A stretch of DNA of 64,000 nucleotides from Hyposmocoma kahamanoa (GCF_003589595.1 NW_020653750.1:3382678-3446677), one strand, 5' to 3'. Shown: positions 24,201 to 34,100, numbered from the stretch's first letter. A program made the numbers and translations. The notes: a model not told the origin generated them from the sequence alone.

Positions 24201-24943
24201 TTAGCCTTTGTTTATAGTGTTTAACAATTTAAAAATATAAATTTGTATTAATATATTAATTAGCCTATAGCAGAGGGTTTTATTAATATAGTTACCAATC
24301 ATAATCATTGAAAAACGGTGTCTGGTAACCTGTGTCGTATAATAACTTCTCTGCAATTTCAAAAATTGCATTTGGCACTGCCCAAGTCATACCATTTAAT
24401 CCTGGAAAATATAGATAGCCTGAGCATTTCCGTTGACTTTTTAAGCTTATTAATTATATCGTGGTGTAATTTACCTCCTATTATAAGAATGCCAGGTTTT
24501 TTGGTTAGCTTATCACTGTGCAATTCGAGCGCCACAATGCTACGATTTTCTGTTGTATTCGGTGTAAGGTGTCTCACATATACTACATCGCTATCAGCTT
24601 TCTCAAATCTTTCTGTTATTTTAACTACCTTCTCATAGTCCAGGTATTGGGGATAGTGAATTTTTGTAGTTGAATCTCGTTTAGTACGAATTTTTGCTCC
24701 CGATCTGAAAACATGAGCTAGGTTCTCATTTGCATAGAAATGTAAAGGCAGTTTATTAAGAAGGAACAACCAAAGATTCTACACCACAGCACAGGCTGTA
24801 ATTGTGTAGGCAGGCAGTAATTAGACAAATGATTTACAATAGATAGCGTACAATTCATAATTCCTTGGTGGAAATAAAATCATAAATAAAGCGCCGAAAA
24901 AATAAAGAGCTCCAATCAAATATACTTTTATCTGCAAAAGCAT
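8168..24943 (-). CDS. M14 carboxypeptidase-like protein lacking zinc ligands (397 aa)
   Basis: Eight exons join in phase: 24943-24838, 24717-24475, 24401-24296, 19208-19000, 17179-17019, 16807-16688, 9097-8959, 8277-8168 (1194 nt). Residues 1-35 hold a hydrophobic signal or anchor segment. The M14 fold follows: GILIIGG (~111-117), NPDG (159-162), NRNF (213-216), RCSQFYAGAKPFSSFEAQA (~230-248), ELILYPW (276-282), and VHQSS to GENYVNRAL. Against bovine carboxypeptidase A numbering, His69 is Asn119, Glu72 is Thr122, Arg127 is His196, Tyr248 is His317 and Glu270 is Tyr343. Asn144/Arg145 remain, and a histidine (His268) lies near the His196 position with a four-residue insertion. Hydrolysis is therefore unlikely; a binding or decoy role is inference. 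Exon 1 and its junction are the least certain part. Confidence 0.85.
8278..8958 (-). other. Intron 7 of the minus gene
   Basis: AT-rich, with GT/AG borders on the minus strand. No repeat family recognised. Confidence 0.6.
8959..9097 (-). CDS. Minus gene exon 7
   Basis: Acceptor TTTAACATTCAG and donor GTATGATG. Encodes VHQSSTDGRVAGSVCDYISG and GTELVYLVKPYF to TDTDII. The position of the catalytic glutamate holds tyrosine. Confidence 0.85.
9168..9478 (+). repeat. SINE-like repeat, family A
   Basis: Near full-length copy from CCTCCTTGTGAAAAGAGTTC to the CACTTGTTATCAATAAAAAAA end. It carries the family landmarks, including GGTGCTGGTGAAATTACAGG and TGTCTCAGGGTGACGGGCGC. It sits in intron 6 of the minus gene. 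Confidence 0.8.
9479..11339. other. Intron 6, with a recurring GGGGCAGCTTTGAAC word
   Basis: No coding frame recognised. The word GGGGCAG(C)TTTGAAC or a close variant occurs at about 9819, 10123, 10147 and 10535, with an inverse ACTGCCCC at 10521. A variant also occurs outside this region at about 53929. This looks like a decayed repeat, but I do not recognise the family. Confidence 0.4.
11340..11470 (-). mobile_element. Fragment of foldback MITE family B
   Basis: Contains ACAGGTCCCATGGACACGAC and GCGATTTATTCAAATAATTT, degraded versions of the family B landmarks. Confidence 0.5.
11523..12034. mobile_element. Foldback MITE with ~180 bp inverted arms
   Basis: The left arm starts near TCAGTCTTTTTTGAAGACG and runs to GAATGTTACGAAGTTCTAAT near 11697. 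The right arm (about 11850-12034) is its inverse, ending TCTTCAAAAAGACAGACCAT. Arms differ by scattered substitutions and small gaps. Non-coding. A partial copy of the right end follows at about 12046-12125. Confidence 0.75.
12035..12689. other. Intron 6, no gene recognised
   Basis: AT-rich. Apart from the partial MITE end at 12046-12125, nothing was identified. Confidence 0.5.
12959..14226 (+). mobile_element. Complete mariner transposon
   Basis: 1268 bp between TA dinucleotides at 12957-12958 and 14227-14228. Terminal inverted repeats begin GGAGTTAAAGTATGAAATTG on the left and GGGGTTAAAGTATGAAATTG on the right. It encloses one uninterrupted transposase. It is inserted in the Jockey-type LINE, with LINE sequence resuming on both sides. 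Confidence 0.95.
13132..14151 (+). CDS. mariner transposase, intact (339 aa)
   Basis: Cut-and-paste DDE transposase acting at TA sites. Paired helix-turn-helix DNA-binding region at about residues 1-105, linker motif KWVPQDL (113-119), and catalytic triad D151 (TFDEKW), D243 (LLLHDN) and D278 (YSPDLAPTDY) with 34 residues between the second and third Asp, the mariner D34D signature. Length and sequence style (DEKWILYDNRK, HYSFL, NRWQQCIDNNGNYFD) resemble the cecropia group that includes Hsmar1/SETMAR. The HDNARPH motif reads HDNAGPH here. No stop or frameshift is visible, so recent activity is plausible; competence is not shown. Confidence 0.95.
   Translation: MDTAKIRVIFEYEFRRGTNAAETARNINAAFGEGSTNERTVRFWFKRFRDGNFDLKNEARGRPPTQVNNDELREIVEADPSQTTQELAAWFNVTLPTILTHLRQINKIKKYEKWVPQDLTDLQKETRVETCVALLNGYRNEGILDRIVTFDEKWILYDNRKRKMQWLTPGQMPQQCPKAKLTNKKVMVTVWWSQHGVIHYSFLRSGQAITADVYCAELRTMLTKLAVKQPRLMNRSSPLLLHDNAGPHTARETILTLQELQLETIRHPPYSPDLAPTDYHFFRDLDNYLRDKKFSSQEAVQNAFTQFVQSRSSEFYRKGINNLSNRWQQCIDNNGNYFD
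14331..14398. repeat. Perfect 30 bp hairpin inside the LINE
   Basis: Arms AAAGATGAACCTTATACACA...GCAA at 14331-14360 and the exact inverse at 14369-14398, with an 8 base loop. The 14331-14360 arm is genuine LINE sequence (LQNLCIRFIFG on the minus strand); the other arm is an extra inverted copy. Confidence 0.9.
14682..14890 (+). repeat. SINE-like repeat, family A
   Basis: Runs from GGTAAGGGTGCTGGTGAAAT to GATATTATAAAAAAAACC. Inserted in the LINE between its ...LDLHS and ...NLDLLVDSN coding segments. Confidence 0.8.
15632..15667 (+). repeat. Very short family A tail insertion with target duplication
   Basis: Only the last ~30 bases of the family (GTTTGTCCCGTCACTTGATA...) plus an A run. Flanked by AAAGGAT at 15625-15631 and again at 15668-15674. 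This is a 5'-truncated retroposition event and indicates that family A moves through RNA. Confidence 0.75.
15822..15848. repeat. 10 bp perfect hairpin inside the LINE
   Basis: AGAATGTGAG, 7 base loop, CTCACATTCT. It lies in the LINE polymerase segment. Confidence 0.6.
15886..16231. other. Intron 6, no gene recognised
   Basis: AT-rich, nothing identified. Confidence 0.5.
16232..16405 (+). mobile_element. Single copy of the GGGTCGTATTCCAG foldback MITE
   Basis: Starts CTTAGGGTCGTATTCCAGAA and ends in the inverse GTTCTAGAATACGATACTAA. Its left half resembles the first unit of the 4264-4616 dimer and its right half the second unit, so it may be the ancestral or a recombinant monomer. Confidence 0.85.
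16688..16807 (-). CDS. Minus gene exon 6
   Basis: Acceptor TTTGATTTTCAG, donor GTAAGTTG. Forty codons, ELILYPWRFSKRQPSNYATL to ARLPDGRLYE, phase 0 at both ends. ILYPW is the M14 strand after the third zinc ligand. Confidence 0.85.
17019..17179 (-). CDS. Minus gene exon 5
   Basis: Acceptor TTATATTCCAG, donor GTAAAAAT. Encodes DVHKTPDRCSQFYAGAKPFS to IHLHASFVPRK. The CSQFYAG..PFSSFEA stretch matches the M14 PCSETYAGP.AFSEPEA signature. His268 in LHASF may correspond to the third zinc ligand. Confidence 0.85.
17180..18212. other. Intron 4, no gene recognised
   Basis: AT-rich, ending in an (AT)n run at about 18192-18212. Nothing else seen. Confidence 0.5.
18213..18945 (+). mobile_element. Foldback MITE family B, interrupted
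   Basis: Left end GGAAATGAAACTATTTTTCC and right end TAGTTTCATTTCC, with GGTCACGGTTGACTGAGGTG in direct and inverted positions. Another MITE (18299-18680) splits it. Confidence 0.8.
18299..18680. mobile_element. 382 bp MITE with perfect 54 bp inverted repeats
   Basis: Both ends read CGCACCCTTAGTAATATAAG and stay identical for 54 bases. Flanked by GCAT at 18295-18298 and 18681-18684; removing the element and one GCAT rebuilds family B sequence. Non-coding. The 4 bp duplication fits few DNA transposon superfamilies. Confidence 0.9.
19000..19208 (-). CDS. Minus gene exon 4
   Basis: Acceptor TTCTCTGCAATAG, donor GTCAGTTAC. Encodes YLIPLANPDGM, a QWHKN segment in place of the usual MWRK(N/T), and CFGTNVNRNFAYHWQ. 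The first base completes the TGG codon from exon 3. Asn and Arg of NRNF are the substrate carboxylate-binding pair in M14A enzymes and are kept. Confidence 0.9.
19289..19878 (+). repeat. Left long inverted arm of the palindromic element
   Basis: Aligns with the reverse complement of about 23575-24112 with many substitutions and small gaps. It includes TACGGGGTGTGCTTATGCTC and GACGCTTCGGGCATCGCCCT. Confidence 0.75.
19879..23574. repeat. Core array with over 20 ATGGCCGCC / ATGGCGGCC motifs
   Basis: Motifs seen at about 19908, 19972, 20094, 20217, 20484, 20610-20630, 20735, 20870-20890, 20999, 21275, 21390-21410, 21893-21905, 22172, 22691, 22808-22825, 23077, 23209 and others. Many read AAGATGGCGGC or CCATTTTCCAACATGGC. 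A larger module (GTGCTCCGCATCAGGTAGGA) occurs at about 20356 and 21147. About 21440-21880 is an AT-rich insertion. Confidence 0.7.
23575..24112 (-). repeat. Right long inverted arm of the palindromic element
   Basis: Inverse counterpart of 19289-19878; ends CCGAGCCCGAGGGCTCG. Confidence 0.75.
24296..24401 (-). CDS. Minus gene exon 3
   Basis: Acceptor ATATTTTCCAG, donor GTAACTAT. Encodes GLNGMTWAVPNAIFEIAEKL to FFNDYD. GLNGMTW replaces the M14 GIHxREW zinc site: His becomes Asn, Arg becomes Met and Glu becomes Thr. Split codons match exon 2 (G/GA) and exon 4 (TG/G). Confidence 0.9.
24475..24717 (-). CDS. Minus gene exon 2
   Basis: Eighty codons, HVFRSGAKIRTKRDSTTKIH to LTKKPGILIIG. The segment YPQYLDYEKVVKITERFEKA is the start of an M14 domain. 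The acceptor used here (AACCTAG) keeps phase with exon 1; an alternative TTTTCAG at 24705 would not. Confidence 0.75.
24838..24943 (-). CDS. Minus gene exon 1 (tentative)
   Basis: ATG at 24943, then MLLQIKVYLIGALYFFGALF and MILFPPRNYELYAIY, a hydrophobic signal or anchor segment, ending at a GTAAATC donor. The phase fits exon 2 with the AACCTAG acceptor. Confidence 0.5.
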
Positions 24944-25339
24944 TGCAACAATTAATTATTTGTGTAATATATAATATAATAACACTTTAATATAACCCCA
25001 CAAAATTCTTAGTAAAAAAGACGTAACGAATATATTATTTTTATTTTGTCGATATTTTCTATGACAATCATGTCAAATTAAAGGAAAAAGAGGGAGGTCG
25101 AGGTATGGATTATAACCCAAAGCAATCAAATACAATATTAGTCACATGATAATTTTGAATATTATATATTGGAAATCGGGTTATGATAATTAAATATTAA
25201 GATATAATTTTAGATCACAAAATTAAGTCTGCATTCCTGGCGACTTACATTGTTGTCTTGTTTATCTGTCTGTCTATAATCTATTGTCAAAGGGCATCAT
25301 GCCATGTCAAAGTATGAGGGAGTTCAGCCTTTTGTTAAC
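24944..25339. promoter_or_regulatory. Putative bidirectional promoter region
   Basis: The 396 bp between the two start codons of the divergent carboxypeptidase-like genes. AT-rich, with no repeat inserted, unlike almost every other gap of this size here. Each gene may have further 5' untranslated exons, so the true promoters could lie elsewhere. Confidence 0.4.
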
Positions 25340-25451
25340 ATGAAAACTTGTATTTTTTTGATAATATTATTAGGTTTTATACAAGAAGTATTTTGCGGAA
25401 ATCTCACAGAATTAATTGAGGATGACTCCTACCAGGAATGTCCAATTTCAC
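25340..25451 (+). CDS. Plus gene exon 1 (signal peptide)
   Basis: MKTCIFLIILLGFIQEVFCG then NLTELIEDDSYQECPIS, with likely cleavage after Cys19. Donor C/GTGAGTAC. Confidence 0.85.
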
Positions 25452-28400
25452 GTGAGTACTAGAGGAACTATTGCACGACTGTTTTGTCAAAACATTGTGA
25501 ATAGAATATTGTGAATTGTTGGTGTCTTTTTAGTGTTTCGCCGGAAAAGAGCTAATCTGGACTACACACGGTGGCGCGCTAACGTGCAGACTACACCAGA
25601 GTTTATAGTGAAGGTTCTTGATGAGGAAGTTACTACATCGAATGCAAATCAAATTGTTGCTGTGAACATATTGCCTGTGACGCAGAGAGTAGAGAAAATA
25701 ATTGTAGGCGGCGCGATGGTTCCGCCGCCGATGTCCACTGTGAGCTCCGCTGATCTCTCGAAGGATTATACACGATTCGTACCACCTACCACCCTTTCAG
25801 TTACTCAAATTGCTGATAATCTTGCGCTCCAACTTAAAACCACGACTCCGCAAGAGGGACCACAACCAATATCACCTCCTGCCCGTTTGTATAGCTATGA
25901 ATAATATAATTTGTCTTTAATTTTACTTTTTAATATTCCATACCATTTGGTTTTGATCATGGTGTTGAGTAGACTGGTACTTAAGTGCCGTCACTTTTTA
26001 CGAAGTTTTTTTTTTCAGATCTAAATCGCATAAGTTTATTTTTATTAATAATTTATATATTTATTAAAGACCTCGAAACGTTGGTTTATTTGAAAAACAA
26101 GTACACGGGATTTAGTTCCGGAAAAAATTTTGCATTTCCACTGTGTAGCAATTCCGAAAACCTAAGAACTCGATTGGTTATGCAGTATTACGTAATTTTC
26201 ATGCATTTTTACAGAATCTTCCCCACCTTTTGTCCGTTCAATGGAGGCCTTGCACAATCCACGACGAGACGAGAGCCCGCCTGCAAGTCCGCAATTTATT
26301 TCACGATTCTCCAAACCCAAAGTACTGGCTCGCCAATATGCACCTATCGCACCTGTGGCATTTACACGCCGATCATTAACACCACTTACTCCTTCAACAA
26401 TTGATTATAATGTAAGTACCTATAGCGCATCCCATCATCATCATTATTATAACATGTTATTAACCAAAGAATTACATTGTTCAGAAAGAATTTGTTCAAC
26501 CCACAAGATCTACCTTCTCCGGTAAATATCAGTTGTCATCTCGAACTTTCCCGGAAGAACGCACTTCCTCTTCGATTATATATGACGATCGATTTAGTTT
26601 GCCACCACAGTCTTCCCCTCATAGGCCTTCCACAGAATCGAAGCAGAACTCTATTCTGACATTTGTTTATGAGGAGCTTCGACCACACGATGAATTTGTA
26701 TCTCGAACAACTCTAAAGAGAGATCCTAGTCGAACTCCCGGTCCGCCAAATAAGACGACAGACCTAAGTTTTAGTTTTCGTTTTAAAACACCAAACACAA
26801 AGCATGACAACCCTACTCCAGCTAGCGTAGATAAAGTACCGTATATTCAGAAATTACAAGCTAAACCAGAAGATTCTCGCGGAAAGGATCATGAAGTAGG
26901 AGAGAAAGAAGAAAAATTTTTACAGCACAAACTGACCACAGTCGTAGAAAAAGAATTGGATATAAATTACAATAACTTATTTTATAATGATGAATATAAA
27001 GAAGTTACTACACGAAGACCGTTAGAAACATCTGTCCATTACATACCGGATGAATACGATGATAAATCTAAATACAAAGAAATAAATTCGGTATCTGCTA
27101 TTGATAAAATCGAAGGCCCAGAGTCAAATGACGACACAAAGCAAAGTATAACGGAAAAGGACGTAATATATAATACGTATAATCATGAATTGGAAAAAGA
27201 ACTGCAGTTAAGACGTGCTGTCACGAAAAATATTTCTATTGACTTAGATATTTCTACAGTGACGGCAACTTCAAGTAAATCAGAAATCACTGCTACAGAA
27301 CCCGATAAAGACGTAAAAAAAGGAGAAGAGAAGAGACAAACATGCTCTATGTTGAAATTACGTCAACTAAACTTTAACTCACCACGCACTTTATCAGAGG
27401 TAATTTTTCAAGTTACTTATTGTTTTTAAGTCAGTTTGTAGAGATGTTTGTCGTATTTTTTTGACTGTCTATGTAGGCATTGTGTCTACCATGATCAATA
27501 AACACACAAGTTGTTTTATTTGTAACGACACGTAATTGCCTGCTTGTTGAATTATGAAATGAGACATTGAAATAACATAATTGAACAGGTTTCGTATCAC
27601 GTACCTTTTTTGTTGGTTAGACTGGTATTTCGAGACATACCATGGAAGGTACGTGGTAAGAAACCCGTTAATTAAAACATTGATACTTACGTCATCTTCA
27701 AAATGAAATCTGCAAAACACTGTAATTTAGTAGTTTCATTATCTTTATATCTTTTCTATATCTTTTTAATCAAGTCCTTTTCATTTAAATAACGCCTGAT
27801 ATAAACATGACCTTGTTTCTTAAGTTATCTCCGTGATCCAGATGTATCATCACGGCGGTTTCTTTATGGGATCCGTTCAGTGGTTTCAGAAATGCAACTA
27901 AAATAGTCAAAAGCCTTTATATTGAAACATTAAAACGTGGTTTCACTTATTTTCTGTTCAGATAGTAGCTCAATTAAAGCAGTGGGCGGAAGATAGTCCC
28001 GTGGCAAAGTGGATTGATATAACTGATGGAAATCTCACTACGATGGAGAATCCTATACACATGATAATAGTTGATGACCCTAGTAATGGACAAATTATGT
28101 CAGCGAAGCAAACTGTGATGATTGTCGCTGGTGCGTAACCTATAAATTTCTTAAAACTACTACACTACTAGCCTAAAAATTTGTAATAGGTATAATATTT
28201 ATATTTTACATATGTTTTATGTTCTAGGGATTCAAGGTCGAGACCATCACGCTGTCACAGCAGCCATGTACGTTCTCTACCAGCTAGTAGAACGCAGTGA
28301 GTTCCATGCTGATGTCCTGACTAAATATCGCTTTTGGATCATACCGGTCTTCAATCCAGATGGATATGATTACTCTATGACTTTTCCACATGTAAGTTTA

Positions 28401-31128
28401 AAATGAGTATGTGATAATGTTTATATAGTTTATATAGTTCTTACATCTTGTTGCTTTTTAATTATTTAATTATTAATTTGTGTCATGTTCAATTTCAGAA
28501 TTTTAGGAAATGAAACTAATTTTTCGGATCTAAATGGCGTATATTTGTTTTTTAAACAAACCAAGTTTGTTTGAAAAAACAAATATACGCCATTTAGATC
28601 CGAAAAATATTTGTTGTTTCAAACAAATCAAGTTTGTTTGAAAAAACAAATAAATACAGCTTTAAAAGCGAATTTTCCACATAAATTAGATAACCATATC
28701 GGTGGAATAAACTTGTAGGTTATAAAATGGAGTTGTAATGTCGTAGTTCGTAGCAAATATTTTTTTTCCATTATTTGGTGAATTTATGGGAACGAAAATC
28801 AAAAAACTTGATTTGTTTAAAAAACACATATACGCGATTTAGATCCGAAAAAATCGTCTCATTTCTTTGTTGCCATAAAATCACCAAATAACGGAATAAA
28901 AAAAATGGTTTGCTACGAACTACGACATTACGACTTCATTTTACAATCTACAAGTTTATTCCACCGCTGGATATCTAATTTATGTGGAAAATTCGCTTTA
29001 AAGCTGACACTCCGACGGTGCTACTCAAATAGAGACAATATAACAATGTAGATATTTTATCATTATTACTTTTTATCATTTCGCCGTCATCAGTGCAATC
29101 ATTAATCATAAATAATTGGGTATTTACACGAACTAATATGTACGCGTTCGCAAGCGCAGATAGTCTGGTAATATATCACTGGGTGTCAAATAAAGTTGAT
29201 ATCTTTTCTGTCGGTGTACCTACTACATTTTAAAGGTTGATCGGTTTTTCTAATATTTTGTAAATACGTCATATTAGAACTAGTACTCTTATCTTACAAT
29301 TTCAAGCAGTCGTATGTTTTCATTAACAATACAGTAACCATACAATAAAATATAGTTATAAATGTTAATTGAAGTATATTATTTGAAAACTAAAAGGGTT
29401 CGCACAACGGATAAATTCATTTGTCACTTAAATATTATGATATTACGAAGCAAACAAATCTGCGGCTACCGTTACATCGTATACATTTTTTCTTTTACTT
29501 GTTTATTTTTTATTACAAACTTACATTGCATGACTAGCGACGAGAATGGACGAAGAATCTTCGTCAAACGTGGGACAATTGCAGGGGCAGAGAGTCGTGT
29601 AAAGCGTGCGAAACTTTCGGTCTCAGATGCACCATCCAGCCCTGCTACGGAGTTAATTTAGATAGAAATTTCGAATATCAGTGGATACCCAGTTAGTATC
29701 GTTAAATTTTCCATATCTAGTGACAGCCGGATAACGTTTGCACTTTGTAATCAAATTATTGACATATTTTCATTTGGGTAACCTCAGACAATTTATTACA
29801 TTATTACTACTATGAAGTGGTTCATAGATAATCGATCGATCGATTGTTGATTTTAATCTATAATTTTACAATACCCAAGCGGTTTGTTTGTTGAAACCGC
29901 CTTTTAACATTTCACGTACTTAATCTAATTTCATAGTAGGTAATAATAGAATTCATTTACCTAATTGGACTCTATTACAGCATTTTGGAAATATACGTGG
30001 TAGGAACATTCTGAATTGTAGTTTTTTTGCTACAACTACAACTTACTATTACGGTCTGACCGTGAGAGAACTGGCGTTATCGTGGTGCAAGATGATACGG
30101 CGTTTACGGTTATTTTTACGGAGTTTGTCAATAACTTCCGGTAAACATATGGTCGTGTACCAATAACTACTCACGGTACAACGATTCTCCAAAGTAACAG
30201 TAGCCACGTGTCCAGTTTTATTAAAAAAAGAAGCAATCATCCGCTGAGAGGCACATTGCATGCGCGCCATTTTGGTTGGTTTCGGCTCATCTCGAAAGAC
30301 CCATTATGCTCGATTGCTGCTTTGGTTTGGGATCATAACTATAAATCCATGTTTCGTCACCTGTTACTATGTCCCACACCAAATTTGTCGCCCCTTCGTT
30401 GAATCTGGTAAGTATGGCATTGCACTAAGTGACGCGATCCGTTTTTGTGCCTCAGTCAAACTGTGTGGGATTCACCGAGAGCACACCTTTTTCACACCCA
30501 AATGTTTGTGTAGCATTCATTGTATTTGACTCATGGCTATGTGTAAAGATGCCCGAATCTCATGGTATGTCACATACCTGTCTGTTTTGATCATACAGCG
30601 CACAGCTTCGATGTTTTTGTTGTTCACAGTAGTGGACGAGTGACCATCAAGACATTCATCACTGAGATTCACACGATCGCGTTTGATTCTGCGAACCAGC
30701 TATAAATAGTCGTCTTGCATGATGCTTCATCGCCAAAAGCAGTTTGAAGCCGAGCGAAGCTTCGCTGAGCTGTTTACTTACACTTAAAGTCGTAGAAAAT
30801 CATACTACGAAAATTTTCACGAGTTAAATCCATGGTGATGTAGACAACCAATTTCTAAAATGACGCCACAATGTAAAAATAAGTGACAGTCAGATAAAAC
30901 AAACTGTCTTCTACAGCCAAAGAGTTCCATTTTCTAATGTTGTAATTACTTTTTAAAATTTTGTTTATGTAAGTGGCCAGTTCCGGAAACTTATAGTGCG
31001 CCCTATGTATTACACTGGGGTGCCTAGCTCTATTCGGGGAGTTGTCATATTAATGCAACTGCAGTGTGTGTGTGCATGTGCGAGCGTGTGCGGATCCGTG
31101 TGCGTATGCCAGTGCGTGTGCGTGTGAG

Positions 31129-31160
<32 letters not shown>

Positions 31161-34100
31161 TGTGTTCATGCGTGCGTGCGTGCGGCTTGCGTGCGTGTGT
31201 GATTGCGTGCGTGCGTGCGTGCGGCTTGCGTGCGTGTTTGAGTGCGTGCGTGCGTGGGTGCGTGCGTGCGTGGGAGCGTGTGTGCGTGCGTGCATGCGTG
31301 CGTGTGTGCGTGCGCGTGCACTAAACGCATTTGTCTCTTTGTAGTCGTTTTTTCAGAACTCTCTTGTTTAAAAGTGGTTTACGAACGCTATTGTGTTACA
31401 AATGCTACGAAAACTGAAAATACTAGAAAACAAAGATTTGTCACGTATATTATGTTCCAGCGGAGGAATTACAAGCCGAACATCCGTGCGGATTACTATA
31501 TGCAGGCGAGCGGCAGTTAAGCGAAGCTGAAACACTGTCGCTAACACACTTTCTGCACGATCAACGTTTTCCTCTCTACACGTTTATTGCCTTTAAAGAG
31601 GGTGACGTGCTTGTTAGTATTTATAATTATTTACAATGGGCTGCAAAATAACTAGGTCAATCCCAACAACAAGAAACTAGTTTTCTTCTTTGTCGAAAAA
31701 ATAGCAGAAAGATTTAGTGTATTTTTTTAATCATATAGACTTTTACACAGTTTTAAGGAATTTTAATTCTTACTGGCGACGGGGACTTTGGTCTTAACAA
31801 TACGTCGTATGTATTTAAGCTTAATTCTAACTAAAATAATAATTAATACAAAGATCGAAAACTTAGAAAAAACTCCTTCGATCCGGCCGGTTAAAAAGTC
31901 CTTGAAAACCAAATGCAAAGATCCGACAACCAGCACAAAGAAAAATTCGTGAGATCTACTGGTTCGTTCTGTGGCTTACTTGGCATAGCGTCTGCCACGG
32001 TTTGCCAGAAGATGTCGCTTCGAATCCGGCCCGATCGAAGGAATTTATTGAAAGTGTTCAATCTTCGTATTAATAGTTATAACAAACTAGTGGAGTAATT
32101 TAAAAAAAAAAAAATGAATAGCAATTCCATATAAATTGAACTGAAATAGCTTTAAGTAAATTAGTTAAAATTGCGTACAAAAACCACATTACTTTGAAAT
32201 TTTTATGTAAAATAAATGTTGAAAATCTGCGGGTTCAACGTGTAACTGGGCAATACAAATTTGATATTAAACATTTTTAATAGCGTGAAAACCCTCATTA
32301 GGTTACAGTCAGAATAAACATCTTATATATAATATCAGAATGTGACCGAAATCGTTCTCTGGGTAATCAACAATAAATACAAAACACACAAATAGTTTGC
32401 ACGAACTTCAATTTTTTATATAAAACACATTTTTTATTCCCAGTACCCGCAGTAAAACGGCACATACCATTGTAAAATACACATATTTTTCTATAAATCC
32501 AGCCATATGTCATTTTTATAAGGGACATATTTGAGTGCATATCAGAAAACTTAATACATATAAAATTATGATCATTATTCAAATAACTTTCATATGTAAA
32601 AAAATATTTCACTACAAATAAAACAACTGTCTAACAAAACTAGAATCAAAAATAATTTTAAAACATGTAATATAACTAGACCTTTGCTAATTTCTCTGTG
32701 AACAACGAAAGTAATTAATTAATTTTTTTCATAATGCAAAGTGTTCGTTTGTTAACAAAAATACGGTTTACATAACAAAAATACTGATTGCACATCAATT
32801 TAAATTAACTCTAAACGAAATAACAATTCTTTTAACAAAATGACTGTAATTTTTCTTAAAAGTTGCTCCACATATTATCTTCGTTTATATTATACTATGA
32901 ATCACGTACAACAAATATATTTATGAACTAAATTGAACCTTTACTTGCAAATACAAAAAAAATACTAAGATTTTCAAGCATTAGACTTTGTTGCAATGTC
33001 TGTGTGCAATTTTAATTTTTTTTTGTTGATCTTATTGTTTTGGACAAATTGTACAATTCGACCATTATGTCAAATAAAATGGTTTTTCATTCCGATAGAC
33101 TGATGTTTCTTTTAGTGAAATAAGCTTAGAATAATAACGCATAGAAACCTAGTCCGCACACGCTAAGTGAGGCAAATTGAAGCGCCCCCAATGGGCCTAC
33201 ACGAGCGGGCGGGCCTTTAGTGCTCAAGGTCAACTTGCACCGCGAACAGCTCAAGAATTTTAGCTAAAAATTACGAAATGTGCGGTAAATGAGTGTAAAA
33301 ATACATACGTCAGACAAACATAAAATAGATACTACTTATACTACACTTTTGAGGGAAATGTTGTACCATGGCATCATATTTGTATATTTGACAGTTCGTT
33401 TGATATGAAACTATCATTCTATGCGTTATTATTCTAAGGAAATAGGTATGTTTTTTCTCATAAATTTATGGTCATATGGTTGTTGTATGCCAAAAATATT
33501 AGATATGTATTTAGATGTTAGATATGCATGGCGACAAAATATTATGCATTAATTTTAGTACATAATGCTAAATTAATTTTTTTTTGATATACATATTCTG
33601 ATGTGCGATCAGTATTTTTGTTGGGAAGTGGTATATTTGGTTGTGAAAAAACTTGGTTTTTTTAACACTACCCTTTCTATATGACGTGGTTTTTGCACTG
33701 TAGTGGGCCATATTCTTTAATTTTAATTGCTACTTAAGGTGGTTTAAAAACTAATGTCTTTACAGGGAGTAATGTACCCATACTCACATACGCGAAAAAA
33801 AAGGGCCTTCGATCACGTTTATGTAAGTTGTATTTTAATTGAGTATGTTATAAATTTATCATTGATGATTTTCATTTGGATGTGTTTAAATGAAATAGAG
33901 GCAAAGAGCATCTCGTGCGGCGGCTGCTGCCTACAGCATAAGTGGGAGACCCTACGTTGCAGGGCAGACATCGGAGTTTTTGCGTAAGTTAATCTTCCTC
34001 CTAGGCTATGGCAAACATCAAATATTGTAATAAGTTTGCATTAAATGTAACTCAGAGATTCTTTAGTCATGATAGACTAACTATAATTATTATCCAACAT

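Noticed and set aside
24705..24710. TTTTCAG as the exon 2 acceptor of the minus gene
   Set aside because: A good signal by itself, but its phase does not fit the only plausible first exon. Kept as an alternative if exon 1 is wrong.
29362..29661. 99-codon plus-strand frame ending in SSPATELI
   Set aside because: It overlaps exon 7 of the plus gene in another frame. The exon frame matches the M14 RxxWxK..CxG pattern while this one matches nothing.
31050..31344. Several 80-90 codon open frames, cysteine-rich on one strand and His/Thr-rich on the other
   Set aside because: They are translations of the (GCGT)n repeat and carry no independent coding signal.
31602..31607. Earlier donor GG/GTGACG for exon 8 of the plus gene
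   Set aside because: It leaves one base and breaks phase with the exon at 33766; the GTTAGT at 31613 keeps phase and the M14 alignment.
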